The notes under the pieces are model-generated. The model was given only the letters and a program-made list of their open reading frames with translations, made no database searches and was not told the DNA's origin. The position numbers and the translations under genes were made by a program. Shown here piece after piece: positions 12,401 through 26,200 of a stretch of 64,000 nt of DNA (within the stretch, counting starts at the first letter, position 1; the number at the start of each line of letters is the position of its first letter). This DNA is from Chondrosia reniformis. Taxonomy: Eukaryota > Porifera > Demospongiae > Chondrillida > Chondrillidae. The stretch covers positions 2,232,001 to 2,296,000 of the forward strand of contig OX359191.1 of assembly GCA_947172415.1 (NCBI GenBank), given 5' to 3'.

Positions 12401-15400
12401 CTTTTATATGCAGACTTTGTCCTCTGTTTTCTAACAAAAGGAGGCCTAAATAAGAAATCCCTTAATTTAAAACGAGTTTTATACCCTATACTTTATGATG
12501 ATATGCCCATTTTGTTTCTAGATCCTTTCTTGGAGCCATATGAATTATTTAATTACATTATATTATATTATATTATTTATTTAGAATACCTTAGTATATT
12601 GTAACTTGCAATGTATATCTGTCACCAAAATGGCGGACGTTCGGCTGGCTTTGGTTTTCTAGCTTAAAATTCGCTTTCTCTTCCTTAGCGTCGAACATTA
12701 AACGAACGAAAAGGATTTAGAAACCATATTTATGAATACTATGTAACGTAAAGCTTGCGTGAAAGCGTTTTCTACGAGATTTGGCCTTGAAAAATTGACG
12801 GCACAGAACAAGAGTCGACGGGAATTGGTTAACCGGACATCTAACTAGAACCGGACATCTAATTTGTACCAGTCAAGTAGTTCAAGTTTACTTAGGGGCG
12901 CCTGGCGCCCCACAAGTTTTTTAAACTCGAACTACTTGATTAATTAAGTTTCAAATTCTCTGTATATAAAATAAGTAACTCGAGTGAATAATATTCGTGG
13001 TACTGCTGCAACCCGCGATCGAATTTCTTAGTCGCTTTGCAGGGCCTATATACAGTCGTATTCTTAACGATTATGGACCCTTTAATATCCTAAACTGAAT
13101 GATAAAGAACGGTAGAAAACATACTTATCAAATTTGGGATCTTTTCGGACGCCATTTTTAATTTAGAGCTCTCTATTATATCGTCTATTCTGCTACTTTA
13201 TTTCGAGTTTTCGCCAAGAAGACTTTCCAACAAATATTAACAAGAAAAAGGAGGCAATACAAGTTAAATAAAAACATTCAAAAATGAAGTTAAAAGTAGG
13301 GATGACACTTTAACAGTGATTGGCACATCTAGAAAAAGTAACGAAACAAGAAAGTGATCATATGGTAAGGCTAACATTGCAGAAGTGGCATACTGAAACT
13401 TAACTATACACATCACTTCTATGTTTGGGCGCATCGATCCCTACTTCTAGTATATCCATGATGCGACAATGCAAGTCTGACCTTTTGGTATAAAGATTGT
13501 GACTTCTTTTTTAGGAGCATCACAGCAGTAGAGTCCATTTCCAAGTTCACTAGTAGTAGCTATTCTAAATTTATATACAATACCTAGTTTAATTCCAGAT
13601 ATGCTAGCCATTGTAATTGAAGCATTTCCAATTTCAACAGTTTGAGGCAGGTAAGTGCTTAAAGCAACGTATTCCACGATGTATCCTTTCAATATAGTAT
13701 ACTAGTATACTAATCCATCTGGAGCCACTGGTGGAATCCAAGTTAATAGGATTACTTCCTTTGTTTTTGCAGAAACAGTTACATCTTCTGGAGGAGGTGC
13801 ATCAAGTTCTATACAAAAGCAAAAACTTAATTTTGCTACTCTTTGGCTGTTAATTTATACTACATACGCAGTACTTAACATACTGTGAAGGTTCTACTCG
13901 GTTGCACACGAACAACTATCGAGTTGCAATAGTAGAGCGCTTTGTTGTGTTGCAAATTCACAATTTAGTTCCTTGAAATCTCTCTCTCATCTAACTTCTC
14001 AATTACAAAACTCATATTAATAGCAAACTAGGTAGGAATGACCTTTACAAAAATCATGACTAGCTAATTTAAAAGTGAAAAGAAAGTGTGGAAACTACAT
14101 AACTTAAGACAAAAGTGAATAAGCTAAATTACAACTAAATCATTAAGATGGGAATGGATAAACTAGGACACACAGAATACATAGAACTGTCACATACACT
14201 ATAAGATCATACATAATTATATAATCTATTAGGTCATAGTTTAGTTAGTCAATAGCTCTGTAGTCCTAAGACTTCACACTCCTCCCCCCTTCTCCTGCGA
14301 CACGGCAGTCTGTCGCGCCATTCTCAATTTGGGACAGACCATCAGCATTATTGTTTACACTACCTGTTCGATAAGCTACCAAAAACTGATAAGGCTGCAA
14401 TGCCAGACTCCACCTAGCTAAGCGAGGGTTGGACTCCTTCAGACGGTCCAGCCACACTAAAGAGCGATGATCCGTTTGTACCTTGAAGGGTCTCCCTAGT
14501 AGATACACTGGAAAAGCCTGAACCCCTAGCTTTATTGCAAGACACTCCTTCTCTACAGTGGAGTATCGCTCCTCCCTTGGTAACAACTTCCTACTAAAGT
14601 ATGCAATTGGATGCTCCTCTCCATCCTTACTCCTTTGACTGAGGACTGCTCCCACCCCTCTGTTGGATGCATCTGTTTGTAGGATGAACTCCTCATCCAG
14701 GGAAGGACTGTGGAGTATATACAGGGCTACTGCATAGAATGTCCTTAAGTCGCTGGAATGCATCCTTGCAGGGCTTGTCCTAGGGGATTTTCTGTGGTAC
14801 AAACTTCTTGGTAAGGTCTGTAAGGGGAGTGGCTATGGAAGCATAATTTGGGATAAACCTTCGGTAATATCCAGTGAGTCCAAGAAAAGCCCGAACTTGC
14901 TTCTTGGTCTCTGGTACCTTCCACCTCTGGACAGCTTCAATCTTGCTGGTCTCCGGCTACACTAACTCATTACCTACAGTATGTCCCAGGTAAACACACT
15001 ATCTCATTGCAAACTGACATTTGCTCGGTTTAGCGGTTAATCCAGCTTCTTTCAGTCTCTGTAGGACCCTCGTGACATGCTGTAGGTGCTCCTCCCATGA
15101 GGTGCTAAAAACTACCAGATCATCTATATAGATAGGCTGCAGTGTAAGCCTCCAATCCACTGAGCAACTGATCCATCATCCGCTGGAAAGTTGCTGGAGC
15201 TCCCTGCAACCCAAATGGCATGGTGGTGAACTGGAACAACCCCTGCGGTGTGAGGAATGCAGTCTTCTCCATTGGGACCTGCCAATTATCACGTGACAGA
15301 TCCAAGGTTGCGAGGAACTTAGCCTTCCCCAGCTTGTCAAGGAGCTCATCAATCCTGGGCATCGGATAGGGATCAACTTTGGATATGGCATTCAATTTCC

Positions 15401-18400
15401 CGTAGTCTACGCAACAGCATAGGGTGCCATCCTTCTTTTGGACAAGGACAATTGGCGCTGCCCAACTGCTCTTGGAAGTTTCCACTATCCCAGCTTGCAG
15501 CATATCCGCAACAGCCCCCCTATAGGCACATGGAACTCTGTAGGGAGGAAGACGAATTGGGTTAGCTCCACCTGTATCAATATGAAGCTCCACTAAGGTA
15601 GTCCTCCCAGGGTCCGGGCACATGACCTCCCAGTATTCAAGTAATAGAGCAGCTAGCATTTGATGCTGCCCTTCTGTAAGCTGGTCAGAGATCATTGCTT
15701 CCCTGCTTGTGGGTGCATCTCCAGGTTGATCTCTCCAGTGCGGAACATCCTCGACTTCACCCACCTCCTCATTCCACAGGTTCAGGGTAGCTGGAGGGTG
15801 CCAGAGCTTCAACATGTTGACATGCAGGATTCTCTTCTTCTTTATATGATCAAACATATTGATTTCATATGTCACAGACCCAACCTTTCGCATGACTGGA
15901 TAAGGACTCTGCCATCACAGGGAAAACTGCCTTTGTGAACGGGTATTCACGAAATCCGTGGCATGCCAGGCTGACGGGAGTATACACGGCGTTTTAACGA
16001 TACGATACGTCACGGTCCCGTGGTAAGAATATACGGGTTAACACGAGTCTGTCAACAAGGCCGTTTATAATGATGTTTCGTCTTTAAACGCTCCGAAGAA
16101 CAACGGTTGCGGGTATACTATAAGTTCCGAAAACGGTACTATGAGTAGCACTAATGATAAAGGAGGAAAGTTTTGTCCTCATTGTTCTCAAATCGTTGCT
16201 CCTCGGACATATTATCTTCACAAAAATCAGTATTTCGATGTACAAACGAAGCAATGGCAGAAGGAGTTTGACCTAAGCCAGTATAGTTCAAGCGACGACT
16301 CTACGTTTGACGTAGATTCTCCACTTATTACTAAAGGAGGACTTATTGAGCAGGCTATGGATTTAAGTGATAGCTGTTGTCGTATCGGCGAGGAATCTTC
16401 ATCCACTGTGAGAACGTTTATAGCTACATATTCGGTCTGACTGTTAAAAGAGACACCCTGCAGTGTCTCTCTAACAGAAGACAGAGGCTCACAAAAATTC
16501 AAAAGCTTAAAATGATAAATTAATGTCGTGTAGGCGTGACTAGGTATCTATAGTAGTCGAGTAGCCTTCCATACACTCTTTTTCAAGCCAGTTAGAAATT
16601 CCCTAATCCTACGGCCAACTATTCAGTTATACCTTATGATGTGTAAAGATTTTATGCCTAAAATAAAACTTTACAAGTTAAATTAAACTACATTTCCCTT
16701 GAAAAAAGTCACTCTGGATACATATGTACATGATCGACGCAGTTACTGCATACTGTATACCAGGCCTAGGCAGGGTAACAATTAGTAGTTTATGTTGTTA
16801 TTAACTTTTTCATGTGTGTATCAATCATAACGAAAGTATATTATTAATGCAAGAAACAATATGCAAATCTAAAATTGCCATACGCCTTTGAAGACACTCC
16901 ATCAAAGTCTAGATCTGAAGGGGTATATATCTTGAATGGACCCCCGGGAATCCCCACATGTCCTTGCTCATGTACTAGACCATATAACTTTAGTTTATGA
17001 ATTATACATTGCGTATTTAGTGCTTCATGTGCTCTGCGCACTATATTTTGCCCCGTGTAGCACTGTACATGGATTACACAGAGCTAACACATGTCCTGTT
17101 AATATACAATTTTCTTTTTCCTTCATGGCTGCCTCCCTTTCTCTCTCGTCACGGCTGCCTCCCTTTCCCTCTCTTCAGGGCTACCTCCTTTTCTCCTTCA
17201 CGGCTAGCTGCCTCGCTTTCCCTTTCTTTGCACTACCCCCCTTTACCTCAGAAGACTGCATGCATAGGTATTTGAATTAATCTAGCAGCCTGTATTATCC
17301 TCTGAAATCACCATTGCAGCTTCTTGTATGTATAGTCTAAGACTTTTATGTTATATAGCCTGAGAAAATCCTATTTCTATAGATGTTTGCTGAAGACACC
17401 TCCAGCTCTGAATCTGAGTCAGAAAGAGAATCAACTTATGAATTTGATCAGTGTGATAGTAGTCAGGAATCAGATAATGGAACTGAAGACACATTTGCCA
17501 GTGAAACAGCATTTCCAATGCCTTTTTTACAACTCTTTCACTTCTTACTTGTTTGGCAGGCAACTTATAGATTTTCAAGTGCAGCTCTTTTGTCACTTTT
17601 GAAATACTTGAAAGCCTTTTGTGTTGCCATAGCTATTGCCTTTCAGTGTGTGCCGTTGCAAGAGTTTTCTAATGCAATGCCACTCACAAAAGCTGCATTG
17701 CACAAGTGTTTGCAGATAGAAAATGAGAATTTTACTGAATATGTGGTATGTCCAAAGTGTGCTGCTGTTTATTCTTTCGATTACTGCAAGCGAAATAATA
17801 AATTTTATGCTTTATCTTGTGTATACAAAGCACTTCCCAACCACCCACACTCCCAAAAAAGAAAAGAGTGTGGAGCCCAATTAATGAGAACTGTTCGAAC
17901 AAAATCTGGTTCTGTTTGTAGACCTATTAAAGTCTTTCCCTATCAGTCCATAAAGAAGGCCATTGCCTCTTTTACTCAAAGACCTGGGTTTGTAGAGTGC
18001 TGTGAATTGTGGAGAAAAAGAAGCAACTTCAAAGCTTCAGGCTATCTTGCTGATGTATATGATGGAGAAGTATGGAACCAGTATAGTGATTTTTTAGAGG
18101 CACCCTATAATTACTTGTTGACTCTTAATATTGATTGGTTTTCCCCATATGAGCATGGTAACTATTCTGTAGGTGCCATGTATCTAACTATACAGAACCT
18201 ACCCTTGTCTATAAGAAATAACCCAGACAATATCATACTCGTAGGAGTAATACCAGGCCCTGGTGAACCTCATTTAACTGTAAACAGTTACCTAACACCC
18301 TTGATAGAGGAATTACACAGTGCTTGGAATGGTTTTCAAGTTGTGGATACTACACTGAAGGGTACAGAAAGGACAATCACAGTTCGCCTAGCATTGACAT

Positions 18401-20182
18401 GCGTTGCTTGTGACATTCCAGCTACTCGTAAGGTTTGTGGGTTTCTTGGGCATAGGGCTACACTAGGCTGTAATAAATGTTTAAAAAGTTTGAGCAAATT
18501 AGAGAAGATGGTTCAAACTCTATATGGACAAACTATGGGGGCTTTAATAGAAGTGAAAGGAATTTGCGTACAGGTGCAGATCATCGTCAGCGTTGTTCAA
18601 GCATTGGTCAATTATTTAGGGACAGTGGTACCAAGTCATCACTTATGGAGGCAGAATCAAGGAATGGTCTACGTTATTCTGTTCTTCTAGACCTCCCATA
18701 TTTTGATCCAATTCGTTATCCTATAATAGACCCTATGCATATTTTATTTTTAGGTACAGGAAATGATGAAAGTGTGGTTGAGACAACCTAATTTACTATC
18801 AAAGCAGAACCTAGAACAAATTGAGTCATTGATAAAGAAATTTGTAATTCCAGAGGGTATGGGGCGCCTTCCTAGTAATATAACATCGCATTTTGGAGGA
18901 TTCACAGCAGATCAGTGGAGAAGCTGGATAACCATTTATTCGGCGGTGTTGATGTGGCATGTGCTTGGTCCACAACACTGGAATTGCTGGATATTGTTTG
19001 TTCAAGCTGTTAAAATTATCATATGTCGTGTTCTGACTATCTCAGATTTGCACCAAGCTAATGACCTTCTGCAAGAATTTTGTACCAAATTTCAAGAACT
19101 TTATGGAGATAAAGAGTGCACTATTAACATGCATCTGCACCTGCACTTGATTAATTGTTTGCAAGACTATGGACCATCAAATGCATTTTGGCTGTATGCC
19201 TTTGAACGGTATAATGGAATATTAGGTTCGTTCCCAACTAACAATATTCAGATAGAAAGCCAGATAATGAAGAGATTTCTGGGAAGTCAATATATAGTTC
19301 CTGGAAAGGCTCTTGGTGGTACTATCTTAACTGAAGCATATTCTAAATTGAACATTTTAAGTAAAGCTAATCAGATGTACAAGAATGCAAGCAACTTGTG
19401 CTTAGACAACATCGACATTAAGCAACTTTTAACGGCTTCATTTGGCCCCCTGGATAATGTAAGTGTACCACTTTGTATTGGGTTCAGTCGCATGTTAAAG
19501 TCTATTGGGCCATTCAAAGATGATGTACTAAGTGATTTCGAGGCTCTAAAAATTAATAATGTCATGCAAGAAGTGTTTGGTCCAGGGACAGAGCTAAAGT
19601 CTAGGTTTTATATCAAGTTTAGAAAACTTTTGATTGGAGTTGACATAGTTGGATCCAGCATGTACAAAGCAAGTGCTACTTCCACACTTATCATGGCTTA
19701 TTGGCCGAGTGTACTTCGTACTATACCTGATTGGAATGTTGGTGAGGTGCAGTATTTTTTAGAAATTACTGCTATCTCTATACAAGAGGCCAATAACGTT
19801 GTTGAATGGAAGCAGATATTTGCATTTGTTCTTTGGAAAAAGCAACATGCATTCAAGAATTTGCTCACAGAGAATATAGCATTTATATGTGAAACAGAGG
19901 GAAACCATGAGGAATGCAAATGGAACTATTTACCTGTGCATCGTATCACAAGAAGATGTGCACATGTGACCATGCCCTTCAAATTCCCTAGTGGTATAAC
20001 TGAAGTTGTAACTGTTGCTTGTCCATTGCACTTACGGTTAAAACTTTAGTAGTAGCTACGTATAATTTACAATTGTAATTTTATGGATGAAATATACATA
20101 TGAAATTAAAAGGTCTGTATTTAATGCAGCAATGTGCAATTATATAGAATTGTAAATAATTATGTTAAGCTGATGATTGCAG

Positions 20183-20219
<37 letters not shown>

Positions 20220-23200
20220 TGTAACTTGCACTGTATATATATGCATAATGCAATGTCAGCCATTTTAGGCAATCAAAATAACTTATGCCTTTGTCGGCCA
20301 TTTTTTTCAATCAAAAAGAGCGGGATACAGAGAAAAGATGGCTAATAGCAGTAGTGCTCAGGGTACCAGTGGTGGTCTGTCCACAAGAAGGTTCTTTGGA
20401 AACACACAGGCTTCTCCAGCTGCTAGTACTCTTGGAACACCTGCAAGCCATAATTCCATATCCAGTTCCTTTGTTAGTTTTAATCAGAAATTAGATATGA
20501 TTCTCAATATCAGTATGGAACATGCAACAGCTATAGAAGAACTGAAAAAGGAAAGTGCCACAATAAAGGAACAAATATCCGTCTTCAACCTACAGGAAAC
20601 TCAACAAAGAAAGCAAGTAGGCCTGCAGAGTTCTAATAAACTTCCACCTGATGTTTCTGTAAGTATTAGCTATATAGCTTAATTAGCCATCAGTTAACTT
20701 TCCAACATATGTTAAGGGTCATTATCATTTTCCTCTGGAAATAGCGATCTGTTAAGCAGCTGCATCAAAGCTATGGCAAGGAAAACCAGTTCAAGCCAGC
20801 AGAAAAGTAAGTCAAGTCTTAATTCTATTGTGAGTATGAACAACTGAATATGTATTAGTTCAATTTTCCTAACTGTAGATACAACAGTGAAGATAATCAA
20901 AAAATAAAAAATAAAATATTGGATGAGTTAAGAGTTAAATTTGTAGATAAGAAGGAGGCTGATTTAAAACTTAAGTGTCACTGATGCTGTATGCAACATG
21001 CATGCATGGTATATTGTAATTGATAGTTTGATGATCAATATATAGGAGCTGTTTACAGATACTATGAGTCTAGAAGAAGGGAATTCAATGATTCTAGGCC
21101 AGAAAGGAAAGAAAAAGTTACGAAAAACAATCACAAAAGGAGAAACACACAGGCACAAAAGAATGTAAGGCTTAGCATGTTTTAGCATGTCTGGCCCATT
21201 AGTTACAGGACTTTCAATTGTACATTCAGCTATTTAAAAGGCGATCAAAGTATGTAAAACCAGGGAAGGAAACAACCGCATGGGAGCAGCTGTCATACCA
21301 CTTTATGACAGAAGAAAGTGGTGGCAGTGATGATGAAATAACGAGGCATAAATTACCTTGGAGATCTGAAAGTAAGAATTTTGTTCCATATACATACATG
21401 CATGTTAGGATCATTCTCATTAAATTGGTATATCTGTATTATAGAAGCCTCAAAGTTTATAGCAAGACTGGACAAGAGGTACAGGAATGACTGTAACCAG
21501 AAAGACACAAACTTGGTGCAAAAAAACAGGGTTGAAGGTTCTGCATCTAAACTACCTAGAATGGAAGGACCAGACTGGGCTATTCAAGTGCTTGTCAGTG
21601 AGCCAGCCTCCAACCAAGAACAATAGGAAGAACAGCCATCAATTGCAGAAGAACCTGTGCCACAGACAGACCTAGGATTAAGCAGTAACCAGTCAGGCTC
21701 AGATTCAGAGTATTGCAGCGACTCAGACTGCACAAATCCAAAGTAACTCTTATCAAGTTACACTTCATGATTTAGTTTGTAGTAAACTTAGTTTATTTTG
21801 TAATTGTGACAATTGTAAAACGTTATGTTGCAGGCTGAACAAACAATACCTAGAAAGATTTAATTTACATGTATATACGCTGAACGCCTAGACCGTATAT
21901 TCGCCATATTCACGGTAATCAAATACGGGCTAATTCTCGTTCATTGCACGGCAACGTTAACGGTACGTACAGCCGTTTGTACGGGCTGATTCTCGTTTAT
22001 TACACGGCATCATTAACGGTATAACCCGTGTGATATTTGTGCATATACGGTATTAAACGGCACCGTAAATGAACTGTACGGGATACCGTATTTCACCCGT
22101 GTATTACGAGTTAACGGACATCGTTCATCAATTAAACGGTACCCGTACACGAAGGCTTTATTCCCTTTGCATTTGGCCAGCAACTTGTTTGTAGCCATGG
22201 GGAGCAGCACCAAGACATTGTCTCCCACCTTAAACTCTCGCTGTCTAGCATTACGGTCATACCATCTCTCCTGGACCCTTTGCGCCTTGTCTAGGTTTCC
22301 TTTGACCAGAGTGGCCATCTTGTCTAGTCTTTCCGGTGCTGCCAGAACATAAGATAGCACACTCTTCTTGCTGTGAGTACCAACCTCTCAAGATTCCTTG
22401 AGTACATCCAGGGGTCCACGGACAGGTCGTCCGTACACCAGCTCAAATGGGGAGAAGCCAGTAGAGGCCTGGGGAACTTCCCTATAGGCAGATAGTACAT
22501 ACGGTATCAGTTTATCCCAGTCCTTACCCTCCTCAGTTGCAGCTTTCTTCAGCATGGATTTTAGGGTCTGGTTAAACCTCTCCACCAGACTGTCTGTCTG
22601 GGAATGGTAGGGGCTGGTCCGGATGGGCTGTATGTGAAGTAGTCGGTACACCTCAGCCAATAGATTAGAGGTGAAGCTTGTACCTTGATCAGTAAGGATC
22701 TCCTTTGGTACCCCTACCCTTGAAAAGAGTACCATCAACTCCTCTGCTACATGCACTGCCTCTATGGACTTCAAGGGTATGGCCTCTGGCCATGTACCTA
22801 GTGGCATAATCACAAATAACTAAGATGTACCTATTACCGCACCTGCTCTTAGGTAATGGGCCTACAATGTCCATGGTGATCCTTTGAAATGGCATTTCAA
22901 TGATGGGTAAAGGCACCAAAGCTGCCACAGCCCCTTTCCTAGGTGAAACCTTCTGACTTTCAGCACAGCTCTTGCAGAAGATATCCACATCCTTGTGGAG
23001 GGTTGGCCAGTAGAACTGGCGCAGTATCCGTTAACAAGTCTTGTTCTTGCCAAGGTGCCCTGCCCAAGGTATGGAGTGAGCGAGCTCCAACACCGTCCTC
23101 CTATTTGGGGTAGGTAAGACCAACTGTTCTATCTCCTCGTTATCTGTGCCTCTTCCTCTAGCTCTCCGGTAAAGCAGTCCTTCCCTGATGAAGAAGTGAG

Positions 23201-26200
23201 TGGAGGGTCCAGTATCTCTTCCCACCTCTTCCCAGATTGCCTGCAGGGATGTATCTACTTTCTGCATCTCTTTTAATTGCTCCTGCTCGAGATTCAATGA
23301 ATGCTTCCTGCCCTGTTCTCGCCAGGCAACCCGATGTGCTCGTCTCTGACTTCTGGTAAGTCGGGCCCTCTCCCAACTTTCCCCAAACAGGCCCTCGTGG
23401 AAAGTCTCTCCCAACCTTTCCTGTGGGTCCACTTGAGGTTGCAGCTGTACATGGGCCTCTTGTGCTCGCACCTTAGCCTGGAGTCTGGTAGTTGCTACAA
23501 ACACTGACCCTGTTTGGCCCTCCTGCTTCACTGGACGTCCTGCAGGCAGCCACTGAAACATATCTGAGACACCTCTTCCCAGTAACACGGGAACTGGAAG
23601 TGAGCTAGAGACTACAACCTTAATAGGGAAGGTATATTTGCCTATGGTCATACTCACCTTAGCCATAGGGTAGCTACTCACATCTCCATGGGCACACCTA
23701 ATAGGTACTGACTCTGAGGTCAACTTGTCTGTGGGAACCAGGTCTCTGTGGACCATGGTGGTCGCAGCTCCTGTGTCCAGTAGGATCCAGGAGACTGGCT
23801 TTCCCATAGAGGGCCCTCTCTCATGTTCTGGGGCTGTGCCCTGAATAAACATAACTGCACGTGAGGGGCATTGGTTGGCAAAGTGACCCCTTTGTTGACA
23901 GTTGTAGCGGCGGAGACCCCCTTCTCTCCCCTACTGGTCGTCTCTTCGTTCTCTGCCTCTGTCCTAGCAGTGGCACTTCCCTGTCTACAGTTCCTGGCCA
24001 GGTGACCTGGTCTTCCACAGGTGTGGCATCGCTTGGGTACTGATGCGGCTCCCTTAGGACTCTCTGTGTGATTCTTGGTTCCTACTATTATCCTTCACTC
24101 CTCTGGCTAGGGTGTAGTCATCTGCCAGTTTGCCTGCTTCTGCCACCGTCTTGGGTTTCCTCTCGCTGACCCAAATCCTAACTCCAGTAGGCATGGAGTT
24201 CAGCAGCTGCTCTACAGCAACTACTTCCAGTAAATCGTTCAGATTCTCGCACTTCCGCGTCCATTTCCGCAATAAATCCATGGTGCGAGTTGCCATTTCA
24301 CCATATGACTCTTCGAACTTCCTGAATACTGACCTGAATCGGGTGCGATAACTTTCCTCGTTGATATAATATCGCTTCAAAATGGCATCTTTTAAGCTGT
24401 CATAGTCCCCTCATTCATCACCAGCCATCGCTGCATAGGCCAGCTGTGCCTTACCTGTTAGTTGTGGAGCCAACAAGTAAGCCCACTTTGACTTCTCCAC
24501 CCGATAATCTTCCATCATCCTCTCAAAAGTCATTAGATAGGCCTCCACACCATCATTTTCTGATAACTTTGTTAACTTGATTTGCTCTCCTCCAACACGA
24601 TTAATTCCCTCGTCGCTTTGGCCTTTCTCCACGCATCATCTCCATCTGCCGGGCCATTTCCTGTGCCCTCACATCCATCTCACACTCTCGTCACTCTCTC
24701 TCAGCAGCAATCTCTTCCTCCCATTTCTTGCGGTCCTCTATCATCAGTTTCATTAGATTGGCAACACTCAGTGCCTCTCCCACAGTGGTTTCCTGACTCA
24801 TGACACTTTGATACCGTCGTCCTGACCTTGTTGACATACACAAATAGCTAGGATCCCCGTTTAACGTCTGTAACGGCGAATCCCACCGCTGCCACCAAAT
24901 GTGAAGGTTCTACTCAGTTGAACACGAACAACTGTCAAGTTGCAATAGTAGAGCGCTTCGTTGTGTCGCAAATTCACAATTTAGTTCCTTGAAATCTCTC
25001 TCTAATCTAATTTCTCAATTACAAAACTCATATTTATAGCAAACTAGGTAGGAATGACCTTTACAAAAAATCATGACTAGCTAATGTGAAAGGAAAGTGT
25101 GGAAACTACAAAACTTAAGACAAAAGTGAATAAGCTAAATTACAACTAAATCATAAAGATGGGAATGGATAAACTAGCTAGGACACACAGAATACATATA
25201 GAACTGTCACATACACTCTAAGATCATACATAATCTATTAGGTCGTAGTTTAGTTAGTCAACAGCTCTGTAGTCCTAAGACTTCACACATGCACATACTG
25301 GAAATGGTTGTTTCTTGGAACACCTTGCTCCATATTCCATTTCCTAGTGCTGACACAGCTCTCACTCTAATATTGTAAAGGACACCAGGTTGAAGGTTTA
25401 CTAATTTAATACTGGAAATGGTGGTAGCCTGGTAATCCCATCCACTCTGATTAACAGACTTGTACTCCAAATCATAGTACTTTATAGGACTGTCACTCTG
25501 AGGTACAGTCCAGGAGACTGATAAAGCAGGTTGATGTGTAATGACAGTTCTTCTTACAGTAAGCCTCAGTACCTCCTTTGGAGCTGTATAGTGCATAACA
25601 CTTTGGCATGTCATAATATTATACAGAAATTCATTGATTTTTATGTAAAACTTCACAAAAACTGTTATACATATTGTACACAATAATAAAACCCATATGA
25701 ATATCACAATTGTCTATCACATAGAAGAGACGTACCCTTATAAATACTGATATTCTTACTACTTGAACCACAAGATCCACTTTTGTCTCTTGAGATTGTG
25801 CAGGTTACATTGTAATTGACATAAGAACTTTGACCGTAATATACAAAATTGAACTGATTTCCAAACACACTAGTTGATGGTAAAGTACCTGCTACATGCA
25901 CAGCAATACACTCATAAGCTGAAGAAGATGCTTGGGCTGGTGAATTCAAGCTTATAGTCACTTGACTTACTGACGTAACATATGAAGATCTCGTAGTTGG
26001 AGCTGTAAATAAGATAATTTAGTCTTGTGATCCATGTGTGTATATATACATGCAAAATCTAAAAATGCATAGACCAATTACATATACATTCATACATATA
26101 AATAACTATCTACGTATATAAGGCAGCAAAGGTGTACAGTGCCATTGGTTCAAATATATATTTATTTACACATTTCATGTAGAGTGTGTTCAAACTTAGG

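Larger units (their letters stand above)
15916..22169 (+). mobile_element. CACTA/EnSpm DNA transposon nested in Gypsy pol
   Basis: 6,254 bp. Left TIR CACAGGGAAAACTGCCTTTG and right TIR (inverse) CAAAGGGAATAAAGCCTTCG match at 24 of 30 terminal positions. A 3-bp target duplication CAT lies at 15913-15915 and 22170-22172. Removing the element restores the host integrase reading AKWQSPYP, proving the boundaries. Subterminal regions (15930-16060 and 21890-22150) are full of short ACGG/CCGT motifs in both orientations, as in CACTA elements. Carries a transposase and a second multi-exon gene on the plus strand. Confidence 0.9.
13884..25287 (-). mobile_element. Ty3/Gypsy LTR retrotransposon, Gmr1-like, degraded
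   Basis: Two LTRs (13884-14278 and 24900-25287) beginning TGTGAAG and ending CTTCACA. On the minus strand the order is gag, protease, integrase, RT, RNase H. Integrase upstream of RT is unusual for Gypsy and defines the Gmr1 clade. A polypurine tract (AAGGGGGGAGGAG) precedes the 3' LTR at about 14279-14295, and TGGTGGCAGCGGTGGGAT follows the 5' LTR. Flanks CATAC and CATGC look like a 5-bp target duplication with one change. Several stops and frameshifts plus the nested CACTA element make it non-autonomous now. Confidence 0.9.

Noticed and set aside
17027-17275. Pro/Ser/Leu-rich ORFs between the CACTA exons
   Set aside because: Pyrimidine-rich low-complexity repeat (CTCCCTTTC units) inside an intron; overlapping frames are equally open.
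18477-18791. Separate small gene in the transposase
   Set aside because: It is the middle part of the same transposase in a shifted frame; motifs continue on both sides.
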